A DNA stretch of 64,000 nt. Origin: CAWCAW01 sp963793645. GTDB taxonomy: Bacteria; Actinomycetota; Acidimicrobiia; Acidimicrobiales; UBA8190. The stretch is from positions 124,001-188,000 of the forward strand of contig CAWCAW010000008.1 in the NCBI GenBank assembly GCA_963793645.1, written 5' to 3'. The notes beneath the pieces are model-generated. The model did not search any database. It saw only the letters and a program-made list of their open reading frames with translations, and was not told the DNA's origin. Positions 51,778 through 60,206 of the stretch are shown here, piece by piece. The first letter of the stretch is position 1. Each line of letters opens with the position of its first letter. The translations under genes and the position numbers were made by a program.

Positions 51778-52197
51778 TTAGTTGAAATGCCGGTCGTGGC
51801 CTGACCCGCCGGTGCTGTGAAGACGCACTGAGGCGTCGACCACATCACAGGGCTGGTCCGACTCCTGCTCACCGGTATCGGACGCCAAGGCCGTGGCCAT
51901 GGTTCGCGCCACCGTGGCAATGGCCCACCCCGGGTGGCTGTCCACGACCCCGTAGTTCTGAGGACCGACTCTCGTAGGGCGCCCGAACTTCCTGAGCATC
52001 TTCAACTCGGCCAGACGCTCCAGCTCTTTGGCCACCTCGCCGGAGGAGTTGTACTGCACTCCCCGAGCCGCTTCGGACTGGTTGAAGGGGTGGGCTTGGT
52101 CCGACGCCCACAGGAGGACCCGCAAACGCAGGCGCCGTCCGAACAGCAGCTCGCCGATGACGTCCACGGGCTCTACGAGCTCGTCAGTTTCGACCAT
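51778..52197 (-). CDS. Winged-helix transcriptional regulator
   Basis: This 139-aa protein has a single winged helix-turn-helix: LRLRVLLWASDQAHPFNQSE, AARGVQYNSSGEVAKELERL as the recognition region, and KMLRKFGRPTRVGPQNYGVV as the wing. The acidic N-terminus and polar C-terminus have no known ligand domain. An inverted repeat 25 bp upstream of its start (52222-52240) is a probable autoregulatory site. It lies upstream of the carotenoid oxygenase on the same strand, 125 bp apart, and may control it. Confidence 0.75.
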   Translation of the reverse strand: MVETDELVEPVDVIGELLFGRRLRLRVLLWASDQAHPFNQSEAARGVQYNSSGEVAKELERLAELKMLRKFGRPTRVGPQNYGVVDSHPGWAIATVARTMATALASDTGEQESDQPCDVVDASVRLHSTGGSGHDRHFN

Positions 52198-52221
52198 CGA
52201 GTCCCTGCTTCGTCACCACTG

Positions 52222-52240
52222 GTCACTAGTTTGTAGTGAC
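52222..52240. promoter_or_regulatory. Inverted repeat upstream of the winged-helix regulator gene
   Basis: Perfect 7-bp arms GTCACTA and TAGTGAC flank a 5-bp centre, and another GTCAC half-site lies just upstream at 52213-52217. The 19-bp size suits a winged-helix dimer. It is placed to block the regulator gene's own promoter. Confidence 0.5.
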
Positions 52241-52322
52241 TTCAGAGGCCCTGTCGAGGGGCAAATGTATTCATTCGGGTATTAGGGCTTTGACCTGGAT
52301 AGATGCAAAAGCTCGCGGCCCG

Positions 52323-52347
52323 ATCCGAGGCACATGGAGCCTCGGAT
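52323..52347. terminator. Perfect 9-bp hairpin
   Basis: Arms ATCCGAGGC and GCCTCGGAT enclose a 7-base loop. It stands in a 261-bp spacer with locally lower GC, about 110 bp beyond the end of the VOC gene and before the regulator's promoter. It could end the VOC transcript, although only a short T-rich stretch (CTTTTG) follows on that strand. Confidence 0.4.
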
Positions 52348-52458
52348 TCCAGGGGTAACCCGAAGATGACAGTTGGACGTAAATAACAATTTCGCCCAGA
52401 TTTTGTCGTTTATGCCAAGAACACAGGCGAGCCCAGCCAGCGCCGGCGGCCGGCCAGA

Positions 52459-52959
52459 TCAGCCGACGATGGTCCCGTACATGTCGTTGAGTTGGTATGA
52501 AAGCAGCTCCAGTCGCTCTCCGTCGGGACCCAGGAAGTAGGCGGAGGAGCCGTTGACGATGTGCGTCTCGAGTCCGGCCGCGTTCAGCTTCTCGACGAGG
52601 CGCTCCCACTGCTCGGGCGCCACGGAAATGGCGATGTGATGAAGGCCGCCGAGAATCTCCCGGTATTCCCCGAGATCCAGACCAGGAAAGTCGAAATAGG
52701 CCAAATAATTGTCATGTCCGACGTCAAAAAAGAAGTGAGTGGAACCGCGGTAGTCCCGGTTTTCGAACAGTTCGACGAGCGGGAACTCGAGGAGGTCTTG
52801 GTAGAACGTGATGGTGCGTTCGACGTCGCTACTGAGCAACGCAAAATGATGGAGACCACGGCCCGCCGAGGCGGGGCGCTGGCCCATCGGGCGCAAATAC
52901 TGCGATTTCAGGGCCTTCCATTCGTTGCTTCGGTCAACATCGCTTCCGTGCGTAGTCAC
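52459..52959 (-). CDS. VOC family protein
   Basis: This 166-aa protein starts at GTG 52959, seven bases after AGGAGG. One canonical VOC module is seen: GLHHFALLSSDVERTITFYQ, LVELFENRDYRGSTHFFFDV and LGGLHHIAISVAPEQWERL, with ligand-type residues His, His and a late Glu (DGERLELLSY). It resembles dioxygenase/glyoxalase-like actinobacterial proteins of unknown substrate. It is monocistronic. Confidence 0.85.
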   Translation of the reverse strand: MTTHGSDVDRSNEWKALKSQYLRPMGQRPASAGRGLHHFALLSSDVERTITFYQDLLEFPLVELFENRDYRGSTHFFFDVGHDNYLAYFDFPGLDLGEYREILGGLHHIAISVAPEQWERLVEKLNAAGLETHIVNGSSAYFLGPDGERLELLSYQLNDMYGTIVG

Positions 52960-53010
52960 TGTTCGGCCTCCTGATCCTGAGCCCCCGGACGACACGCGCC
53001 CGGCCGGGAG

Positions 53011-53178
53011 TCAGCGATGGCCGGTGGCAAGCCCAACGACGATGGCGAGGACGATGGGGCCGACAACGCCTGTCATGACCAAACCCACCAAGACGCCGAT
53101 AGCGATCTTCACCGCCATGATGTTCTGTTCCCTGTTCGGGTGGGCGGTCGTTGGGGCAGCTAGCGCCTCGTGGGCCAT
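53011..53178 (-). CDS. Small 55-residue membrane protein
   Basis: ATG 53178 follows GAGGAGGAGATCG, a very strong ribosome-binding site. The peptide starts MAHEALAAPTTAHPNREQ and ends in one long hydrophobic helix (AIGVLVGLVMTGVVGPIVLA then IVVGLATGHR). A second ATG at 53118 would leave only the helix. It is too short for family recognition. The ribosome-binding site and clean transmembrane composition support a real gene in the spacer between the VOC and zur genes. Confidence 0.65.
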   Translation of the reverse strand: MAHEALAAPTTAHPNREQNIMAVKIAIGVLVGLVMTGVVGPIVLAIVVGLATGHR

Positions 53179-53293
53179 CGATCTCCTCCTCGTCTATGGA
53201 CGCTCACGCCTACCCTAGCTCCAGGCGAGGTCGCGCTTCGAGCCGGCGGCGCTGGTGTCGCGGAGCTGCGGGTGGGTGTCGAGAGGCTCGGGA

Positions 53294-53758
53294 TCACTGG
53301 CAGGCGGCACAGAGACCGAGGACGTCGACGCGGTGGCTGTGGGGAGCAAACCCCTGAGCCGCGGCCAGGACGTCAAGTTGCTCGGTGATGGTTCGTTCGA
53401 ACGCGGTGCTCGGGGTGATGTCGCTTACCTTGCCGCAGTTTGTACACAAGAGGTGATGGTGGTGCTCGGTCAGGTCTTCGGCGAGCTCGAAGCGAGCAAA
53501 CTCGTCATTGGCGGCGACGCGCCTGACGATCCCGGCGGATTGCAGATCGACCAGGTGCCGGTAGGCGGAGCTTCGGGGAAGGTCGGGGAGACGGCTGGCG
53601 ATGTCGCCGATGCTCACGGGGTGGCCGGCGCTGACGAGCACGTCGACGATGGCTCGTCGCCCACCGGTGTAGCGCTGGTCGATGCGACGAAGGCGACTTT
53701 CGACCACGGCGTGGAGGTCGTCTCTGATCTCGGGTACCGACTGTCCTCGTTCAGTCAT
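53294..53758 (-). CDS. zur: Fur-family regulator, probable zinc sensor Zur
   Basis: This 154-aa Fur-family repressor has the winged helix RRAIVDVLVSAGHPVSIGDI with PRSSAYRHLVDLQSAGIVRR, the metal-binding hinge ELAEDLTEHHHHLLCTNCGK and a second structural-zinc pair CAAC at the C-terminus (LGLCAACQ). The ATGA overlap with an SmtB-like gene and the divergent zinc ABC operon make Zur far likelier than Fur. With zinc bound it should repress the znu genes. The smtB-zur order matches mycobacteria. Confidence 0.9.
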   Translation of the reverse strand: MTERGQSVPEIRDDLHAVVESRLRRIDQRYTGGRRAIVDVLVSAGHPVSIGDIASRLPDLPRSSAYRHLVDLQSAGIVRRVAANDEFARFELAEDLTEHHHHLLCTNCGKVSDITPSTAFERTITEQLDVLAAAQGFAPHSHRVDVLGLCAACQ

Positions 53759-54069
53759 GACGATTGTTCCATGCTGTGGTGGATGGCGTCCTTGACGATA
53801 TGGGCCACGTGCTGGTCGACCAGGGAGTACACCGCTTCTCGCCCGAGGCGCTCGACGCTGACGAGGCGCGCTCCACGCAGGACGCGCAGGTGTTGGGAGA
53901 CCAGTGGCTGGCTCATGTCGAGCCGTTCGACGAGTTCGTGAACGACACGGGGGTGTTGCGCCAGCTCCGTCACGATGGCCAGGCGGGCAGGGGCGCAGAG
54001 CACCTTGAGGAGTTCGCCGGCCGCTTCATACGACCGTGTCGCCGTAGACACCTCAATACATAAACACAT
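53755..54069 (-). CDS. ArsR/SmtB-family metal sensor
   Basis: This is a 104-aa winged-helix repressor. LKVLCAPARLAIVTELAQHP, VHELVERLDMSQPLVSQHLR and GREAVYSLVDQHVAHIVKDA are canonical. The Asp/His residues of DQHVAHIV and the AIHH that follows form an alpha5-type zinc site as in SmtB/CzrA. ATG 54069 lies inside the operator candidate; a GTG at 54051 (VSTATRSY) may be the real start. It is cotranscribed with zur; together they sense excess and scarcity of zinc. Confidence 0.88.
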   Translation of the reverse strand: MCLCIEVSTATRSYEAAGELLKVLCAPARLAIVTELAQHPRVVHELVERLDMSQPLVSQHLRVLRGARLVSVERLGREAVYSLVDQHVAHIVKDAIHHSMEQSS

Positions 54070-54084
54070 GCGGATGTGTTGATG
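54059..54084. promoter_or_regulatory. Imperfect palindrome over the smtB start, likely metal-sensor operator
   Basis: The 11-bp arms CATAAACACAT and ATGTGTTGATG match at ten positions around a GCGG centre. An SmtB-type AACA...TGTT core is visible. It lies in the 61-bp spacer between divergent smtB-zur and znu operons, so one bound repressor could control both. Confidence 0.5.
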
Positions 54085-54110
54085 CGACGGCCTGCTTCGA
54101 ACTTCTTGTA

Positions 54111-54127
54111 TTGAGACTGAGTCTTAA
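54111..54127. promoter_or_regulatory. Inverted repeat next to the znuA start
   Basis: TTGAGACT and AGTCTTAA are paired around one G, with seven of eight positions complementary. It lies 3 bp before ATG 54131. Its position suits a repressor of the zinc uptake operon, possibly Zur, though it does not match a standard AT-rich Zur box closely. Confidence 0.4.
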
Positions 54128-54130
54128 GAT

Positions 54131-55099
54131 ATGTTCGACGCCATGACCGTTCCACCCGCCTGGACCTCGCTTCCGCGCAGGAGATCGGCCTACCTCTTCG
54201 TGGGACTTCTGGGTCTGGTGGCGATTGCCGCCGCCGGGTGCACTACCAGCCCCGCGGCGCCCTCCACGCCGGGTGTGATCAATGCCATCGGGGCCGAGAA
54301 TCAGTACGCCAACGTGCTGGCCCAGATCGGCGGTCGGTATCTGCACGTGTCCTCGGTGCTCAGCAACCCCAACACCGACCCCCATACCTTCGAGTCGAGC
54401 CCGAGCGTCGCCGAGGAGGTGAGCGCGGCATCCCTGATCGTCCAAAACGGCGTGGGATACGACGACTTCATGAGCAGGATCGAGTCAGCCTCACCCAACT
54501 CGAGTCGCAAGGTGCTTGTCGTGCAAACGCTCCTGGGCTTGCCCAACGACACCCCTAATCCCCATCTCTGGTATTCCCCGCGCACAATGCCGGTGGTCGC
54601 GAAAGCGATGGCCACGGCCCTGTCGGCCATTTCGCCCAGCCACGCCCCCTACTTTCAGGCCAACGTGCAGAAGTTTGATGCCTCGCTCAACCCATGGTTC
54701 CAGGCAATCGCCGCCTTCAAGGCGAAGTACGCGGGCACCAAAGTGGCCACGACCGAGCCGGTAGCCGACTACCTGTTGCAGGCCATGGGAGCCGATAACG
54801 TCACGCCATTCTCGTTTCAAGCCGACATCATGAACGGCGTGGATCCCCCCCCGCAGGACATTTCGCTCGAGAACGGTTTCTTTGCCAACCACGACGTAAA
54901 GGTCTTTTGCTACAACCAACAAGTGGTTGACGCCTTGACGTCGTCAATCCGGACAAACGCCAACAACGCTCGAGTCCCCGTTGTCGGGGTATACGAGACC
55001 ATGCCGACTCCGGGGTACGACTACCAGACCTGGATGCTCGCCGAGGTTCGTGCCATCCAAGACGCGGTGGCACGCGGCGTTTCGACGGAGCACCTGTGA
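54131..55099 (+). CDS. znuA: Zinc/metal ABC transporter substrate-binding lipoprotein
   Basis: This is a 322-aa cluster A-I (ZnuA-like) binding protein. A signal peptide ends in the lipobox AIAAAGC, so it is membrane-anchored. Metal-ligand-type histidines are in NPNTDPHTFES and NPHLWYSPRT, and the third and fourth ligands would lie in the TEPVADYLL and VVGVYETMP regions. The His-rich loop of many ZnuA proteins is absent. ATG 54131 or 54143 is the start. The GTG of znuC overlaps its stop. Manganese is possible, but Zur/SmtB next door favours zinc. Confidence 0.88.
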   Translation: MFDAMTVPPAWTSLPRRRSAYLFVGLLGLVAIAAAGCTTSPAAPSTPGVINAIGAENQYANVLAQIGGRYLHVSSVLSNPNTDPHTFESSPSVAEEVSAASLIVQNGVGYDDFMSRIESASPNSSRKVLVVQTLLGLPNDTPNPHLWYSPRTMPVVAKAMATALSAISPSHAPYFQANVQKFDASLNPWFQAIAAFKAKYAGTKVATTEPVADYLLQAMGADNVTPFSFQADIMNGVDPPPQDISLENGFFANHDVKVFCYNQQVVDALTSSIRTNANNARVPVVGVYETMPTPGYDYQTWMLAEVRAIQDAVARGVSTEHL

Positions 55100-55935
55100 C
55101 GGACCGACCCGACGAACGTGACACTTTCGAGGTCCTGAGTGTCGATGGCATCGGCGTGGCACTTTCGGGCCGCCAGATCCTCGAAGACGTGAGTTTCTCC
55201 GTTCGCCAAGGCGAGTTCACGGGGATGATCGGGACGAACGGAGCTGGCAAGACAACTCTCTTGCGGGCAATCTTGGGGCTCCAACCGTTGACCTCGGGAG
55301 CAGTTCTCGTGCTCGGACGCCCGCAGCATTCCCGGCGGAATCGTTCCATCGGCTACGTGCCACAAAAGGTCTCGCTGGACCCCGACATGCCGTTACGAGC
55401 GCGAGATCTGGTGGCCTTGGGGTTTGACGGCCACCGCTTCGGGATACCGGTTCGGTCCAAAGTACGCGCCGCGGCTGTCGAGGAAATGCTGCACGCCGTG
55501 GAGGCGGAGGATTTCGCCGATGCCCGTGTTGGGCACTTGTCGGGAGGCGAGCAACAGCGAGTGCTCATCGCGCACGCACTCATTAGCCGGCCGCGCCTGT
55601 TGCTTTTAGACGAGCCTCTCGCCAATCTCGATCTGCACAGTAGCCAGGAAGTCATCGGGCTGCTCGGTCGCATCACCAAGGAGCAAGGTGTGGCCGTGCT
55701 TCTGTCGGCCCACGAGATCAATCCGCTGTTGCCGGTGATGGACCGAGTCGTCTATGTGGCCGCCGGTCACGCTGTCAGTGGCACCACCGACGAGGTGATC
55801 CAAGGCGATGTCCTCAGTCGACTCTACGGGCACCACGTCGACGTCATTCATGTTCATGGTCGGGTGCTGGTGGTGGCCAGTCAAGAGAATGCCGATTTGA
55901 CGCTGTCCGCCGATCTCGTCGTCGACTCGCATTGA
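55096..55935 (+). CDS. znuC: Zinc/metal ABC transporter ATPase
   Basis: This is a 279-aa ATPase with Walker A GTNGAGKTTLLRAI, Q-loop YVPQKV, signature HLSGGEQQRVLIAH, Walker B LLLLDEPLANLD and H-loop LLSAHEINPLL. The start is GTG in a 4-bp overlap with znuA. A His-rich late segment, YGHHVDVIHVHG, may be metal-responsive. It powers the two permeases encoded downstream. Confidence 0.92.
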   Translation: MTDRPDERDTFEVLSVDGIGVALSGRQILEDVSFSVRQGEFTGMIGTNGAGKTTLLRAILGLQPLTSGAVLVLGRPQHSRRNRSIGYVPQKVSLDPDMPLRARDLVALGFDGHRFGIPVRSKVRAAAVEEMLHAVEAEDFADARVGHLSGGEQQRVLIAHALISRPRLLLLDEPLANLDLHSSQEVIGLLGRITKEQGVAVLLSAHEINPLLPVMDRVVYVAAGHAVSGTTDEVIQGDVLSRLYGHHVDVIHVHGRVLVVASQENADLTLSADLVVDSH

Positions 55936-55950
55936 GGGCGCGAGGCCACC

Positions 55951-56889
55951 ATGCACCGGATCTTCACATGGATCGTCGAACCGGGGTTCTTTTCCAACGA
56001 GCCCGTGCACGTCGCCGTTGTCATCGGGGCGGTGGCCGCCGTGGTCTCAGCCGTCGTCGGAGTGTTCACAGTCATACGGGGCCAGTCATTCGCCGGTCAT
56101 ACCCTGACTGAGGTCTCGACCGCAGGCGGCTCGGGCGCGTTTCTCGTCGGCATCAACCCCGTGCTCGGGTTTGTCGGCTTCAGCGTGGTCGGCGCCGCCA
56201 CTATGGATGCCATCGGTGTTCAACGGGTGCGGGGCAGAGACTTGGCCACGGGGATCGTGCTCGGTGCCACCATCGGGTTGGCGGCGCTGTTTTTGTACCT
56301 CGACACGACCTCGGGAGCTACGACCGGCGCCACCCAGCAGATCCTCTTCGGGTCGATCTTCAGCATCAGCAGCACCACGGTGCCTGTGGTGGGCGCCTTC
56401 AGCGTCCTTGCCGTCGGCATCATGGCCGGCATCGGCCGGCCCTTGTTGCTCAGCTCGGTGAGCGCGGACGTCGCCGCTGTCAGGGGGGTTCCTGTTCGTC
56501 TCGTCGGTTTGTTGTTCATGGTGGCACTGGCGGTTGCCGTGGGCCTGTCTTCCCTTGCCATCGGGGCCATCTTGTCCACGGCGTTGCTGGTCGGTCCCGC
56601 CGCTACGGCGTTGCGGCTCACGGCGCGTCTGGGGCGCGCCATCCTCGTCGCCGGCGCGATCGGCGTGGGAGCTACATGGATCGGTGTGCTGTTGGCCTAC
56701 GACAGCTACTACTGGGGTTCGAGCCATCAGGGCATTCCCGTCAGCTTCTTCATCGTCGCCCTCGTCTTCGTGTTCTACCTGGTGTCGGGACTGCCGTTGT
56801 TCCGGACCAGCACCGAACACGGGAGGCGGTCGCCGGTATCCACCGGCCCGCACGTCTCTCCCGTGGCGACGCCGCGTCCGGCAGGCTGA
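55951..56889 (+). CDS. znuB: Zinc/metal ABC transporter permease, first subunit
   Basis: This is a 312-aa ABC-3 family permease with about eight hydrophobic helices. The N-terminal EPGFFSNEPVHVAVVIGAVA, FAGHTLTEVSTAGGSGAFL and a late YDSYYWGSSHQGIPVSFFI loop suit a metal channel. It lies 15 bp after znuC. Because a second, related permease follows, the channel is probably a heterodimer. Confidence 0.9.
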   Translation: MHRIFTWIVEPGFFSNEPVHVAVVIGAVAAVVSAVVGVFTVIRGQSFAGHTLTEVSTAGGSGAFLVGINPVLGFVGFSVVGAATMDAIGVQRVRGRDLATGIVLGATIGLAALFLYLDTTSGATTGATQQILFGSIFSISSTTVPVVGAFSVLAVGIMAGIGRPLLLSSVSADVAAVRGVPVRLVGLLFMVALAVAVGLSSLAIGAILSTALLVGPAATALRLTARLGRAILVAGAIGVGATWIGVLLAYDSYYWGSSHQGIPVSFFIVALVFVFYLVSGLPLFRTSTEHGRRSPVSTGPHVSPVATPRPAG

Positions 56890-56901
56890 GGAAAGGGATT
56901 C

Positions 56902-57753
56902 GTGTTCTCGGGCTTCATGGTCAATGCCTGGACGGCGGCCACCATCGTGGCTGTCGTCGCCGGCGTGGTGGGGTTCTTCGTCGTGCTGCGTGGTTCAGCG
57001 TTTTCAGCTCACGCCATCCCCAACGGGGCATTTGCCGGCGCCGCCGCCGCAAACGTGCTCGGGATCAACACCCTCGTCGGCCTCGCCGCGTTTGCCTTAC
57101 TGGCCGCGTTCGGCATCGGTTCTCTCGGTCGGCGAGGTCGCCACGACGTGGCGACAGCGCTGGCGCTGGTGATGATGCTTGCCCTCGGCGCTGTGTTCTT
57201 GAGCAGAAGCGGGCAGTACGAGCCGCAGATTTACTCACTCCTCTTTGGTGAAGTCCTGGGGGTGAGCTCTACCGAGTTGCTGCCGGTCGCATGCTTGGCC
57301 GTGGCCTGCGTCGGTGCCATTGTCGTTCTTTACCGACCGTTGTTGCTTTCTTCCGTGGTCCCCGAGGTGGGCGAGTCCAAAGGGATCAGGGCGTACCGGA
57401 TGGAGATGTGCTTCCTTGTCGTGCTCGCCGTGGCGACGGCCATGACCGTTCCCGTGGTCGGGGCATTTCTTATCTTCACGCTGTTGATAGGCCCCCCCGC
57501 CGCGGCGCGGTCCTTCACGGATCGACCGTTGGCGGCAATGTTCCTATCGGTCGCCATCGCCTTGGTCACCGTCTGGTCCGCCATCGCCTTGTCGTATCTG
57601 ACCAACTGGCCCATCGGCTTCTTTGTCGGAGCGATCGGGGCCTTGTGTTACGCGATAGGCCGCGCCTGGGCTGCCATCCGTCGCCCACGAGCGACGCGGT
57701 TCGATCAGCAAGCCCGCCCGCCTGCGGCTCGCTCGGCGGTGTCCCCGAGCTGA
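56902..57753 (+). CDS. Zinc/metal ABC transporter permease, second subunit
   Basis: This is a 283-aa ABC-3 permease starting at GTG 56902 after GAAAGGG. FVVLRGSAFSAHAIPNGAFA corresponds to the same motif in the first permease (FTVIRGQSFAGHTLTEVS), showing that the two are paralogues. The helix count is similar. Paired different permeases are known in some manganese/zinc (MntCD-like) systems. It is the last gene of the znu operon. Confidence 0.88.
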   Translation: MFSGFMVNAWTAATIVAVVAGVVGFFVVLRGSAFSAHAIPNGAFAGAAAANVLGINTLVGLAAFALLAAFGIGSLGRRGRHDVATALALVMMLALGAVFLSRSGQYEPQIYSLLFGEVLGVSSTELLPVACLAVACVGAIVVLYRPLLLSSVVPEVGESKGIRAYRMEMCFLVVLAVATAMTVPVVGAFLIFTLLIGPPAAARSFTDRPLAAMFLSVAIALVTVWSAIALSYLTNWPIGFFVGAIGALCYAIGRAWAAIRRPRATRFDQQARPPAARSAVSPS

Positions 57754-57807
57754 CGGGCTCGGCGATCGGCACCGGCGGTATCAGCGCTGTTGGATGGGCC
57801 GGTCGAC

Positions 57808-58545
57808 CTACTGCTGGTCGACCTGGGCCCGTTTGGCGGTGCGCGACGGGTAGGCGCGCACATAGCGCGGCTCGCGAGTCCCCGGGGGCAAGGGATCGTC
57901 AGCCACTCCTTCGCCGGCCACTGTGGTCATCGGGATGAGCCCGGCCCACACGGCCAGAGTCATGTCCTCGGGATCGTCGATTGGTCCGCCGGTGCGCACC
58001 TTGACCGAGCCTTCCTCGATGTGCAGGCGTACGAAAAGCGTGGATCGCAGCTCTTCGAAAGTCGGTGAACGCGTGTCGGTGGACCGCCCGACGGCCATGT
58101 GCTCGAGCAGAGATTCGGTAGCGCGTCGTTTCTCGTCCTCGTCGGTCACGACTTCGGCCGTACCGAACAGCACCACCGACCGATAGTTCATCGAGTGATG
58201 GAGTGCCGAGCGGGCTAGGACTATTGCGTCGAGGAGCGTCACCGTCACGCACAGCTCGGCGCCGCTGATATGGCGGAGCATGCGATTGCCGGTCGCCCCA
58301 TGGAGGTAGAGGGCATCGCCGACTCGTGCGTAGGTCATGGGCATCACGAATGGCGATTCGTCGACGACGAAGCCAACATGACAGACGAGGCCCTCGTCCA
58401 GGATCGATTCGGCCAGGGCTCTGTCGTAACTCCCGCGTTCCTTCTTGCGTCGCAATGAGCTTCGCGTCGTATGGCCCAGCGCCTGGCCAGATGGGCCATC
58501 GGGGTGGCCGGGCTCGTCGGGGTCGGTGGAAGCGGCCGGAGTCAT
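57808..58545 (-). CDS. PNPOx-like flavin-binding protein (NimA-like)
   Basis: This 245-aa protein starts at ATG 58545; the longer frame overlaps pxpC. After a polar N-terminus comes a split-barrel FMN domain: LVCHVGFVVDESPFVMPMTY, LYLHGATGNRMLRHI, LCVTVTLLDAIVLARSALHH and NYRSVVLFGTAEVV. This resembles nitroimidazole-resistance (NimA) and related PNPOx-fold proteins. It is the last gene after pxpC, 52 bp apart. The substrate is unknown. Confidence 0.87.
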   Translation of the reverse strand: MTPAASTDPDEPGHPDGPSGQALGHTTRSSLRRKKERGSYDRALAESILDEGLVCHVGFVVDESPFVMPMTYARVGDALYLHGATGNRMLRHISGAELCVTVTLLDAIVLARSALHHSMNYRSVVLFGTAEVVTDEDEKRRATESLLEHMAVGRSTDTRSPTFEELRSTLFVRLHIEEGSVKVRTGGPIDDPEDMTLAVWAGLIPMTTVAGEGVADDPLPPGTREPRYVRAYPSRTAKRAQVDQQ

Positions 58546-58597
58546 CGAATCAATGATGCCCGACGCCGGGCGGCGCCGATGCCCTGCCGGGGCGTTC

Positions 58598-60206
58598 TCA
58601 ATCGCTTCGGACCGGGAACCATCCGATGACGCTGCGGTCAACGGCAAGCTCCCGGCTGGCGCGGGCCCGCGCGGCATCTTCCGCACCGATCAGGTCGATC
58701 TTGACGACGTCACCGGGCCGACACTGCCCGAGCACCCCCAGATCGGCGCTCACCACCACGGCGACCACGGGGTACCCCCCTACGGTGGCGTGGTCGCACA
58801 ACAGGACGACGGGCTCGCCGTCCGGCGGTAGCTGTATGGCCCCCGTCACCATGCCGCGTGAGGTGGCCGGGATCGTGTCGATCGAAAGCGGCTCGTCACC
58901 ACGCAGGCGTAGTCCCACCCGGTCGCTGTCGGTCTGGACCTCCCAGGCCATGTCGGTGAGCATTTCGAGCCCCTGCCCGACGTTGAGATCGGGCCCGGGG
59001 AGCACGCGCAGCCGTATCGGTGAGGGCGTTGATGGCGTCGAGCCGACGAGCTGGCCACGTGGCCTGGTGCGAGCGCCCAGACCCAGGACATCGCCGATGG
59101 TCAGCGCTCCTGGGCCGAGCCCCCCGAGAACGTCAGATGAGCGGCTACCGAGCACCTGGGGGGTATCGATACCGCCGCCGACAGCTAAGTCAGGCGCGCA
59201 GTCCCCCTCGCACCCGGCCCACCGACAGCACCTGGCCTGCGGTCACCGGCACCACCGATCCCGCGGGGATGGCGTGACCATCGAGCCGGGCTTCTGCGTC
59301 GCCCACCACGCCACAATGAGCGTCGGCACCAAAACGCAATGACGGCCCCGACCCGGTGATCTCCAAGGCGGCGGCAGACTCGTCGTTGCCCATCAACTTG
59401 TTGGCGATACGTAAGGAGAAGGGATCGGCGCCACCCGACCGGGCGACTCCCAAGGCGGCCGCGCCGATCCTGCCTTGGTCCTCGACCAAGGACAGCATGC
59501 CGGGGGACTCGACGGTGACACGCCGTTCGTTCCTAGTTGTGAGGCGTTCACGCCACCGTCCGATCGGTGCCGATCCGACCCCTTGGTCCGACAGGAAACG
59601 GACTCTGTCTCCGGGAGCCAGTAATGCGAATGGCGGCGTCTGTGGATCGAAAAGGCGCACATCGCTGGACCCGAGGAGCTGCCATCCTCCTGGCGAGGCG
59701 CGAGGGTAGATGCCGGCAAAGCCTCCTCCCAGCGCAACCGCACCGGAAGGCACCGTCGGCCGAGGTGTGCGCCGACGTGGGACCCCGGCGAGGGCGCGGG
59801 GAAGCCCGACGAGATAGGCGAACCCGGGCGCAAAACCATGAAAGGCCACCAGAAGATCACAAGAAGTGAGCAGCGCCACGACCTGGGCGCTTGAAAGCGC
59901 ACACATGGCGGCCACCTCGTCGAGGTCCTCCCCGTCGAAGCGCACCCCGATCTCCACCACTCGCCCCGTTGGTGACGCGGAACCGGCGGTCTCCAAAGCG
60001 GCCGCCGCCACCATCAGCTCGGCGGTGTTCGCCACGGTGGGATCGACGATCACGGTGACCGCGTTGAAGCCGACGACGACATCCTGCACACCCGGCCACC
60101 GGGCGCCGAGCACCGCGGCCGCTAACCGGTGAGCATCCTCGACGCCCGGTACGTCGATGAGAAGCCCGGTGTCCCCGAACCGGTGGATGCGGCGAAACGC
60201 GTTCAC
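58598..60206 (-). CDS. pxpBC: 5-oxoprolinase subunits B and C fused (one frame break)
   Basis: With PxpA this enzyme hydrolyses 5-oxoproline to glutamate using ATP. Residues 1-225 are PxpB-like (RFGDTGLLIDVPG, VAFHGFAPGFAYLVGLPRAL). From about residue 228 PxpC begins (VTVESPGMLSLVEDQGR). The frame stops after VRGGLRA at about 59190, and the rest of PxpC resumes in another frame as LAVGGGIDTPQVLGSRSSDV. One extra T near 59187 accounts for it (GCC-TGAC). Repaired length is about 535 aa, the usual fused size. The start overlaps the pxpA stop (ATGA). Confidence 0.87.
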
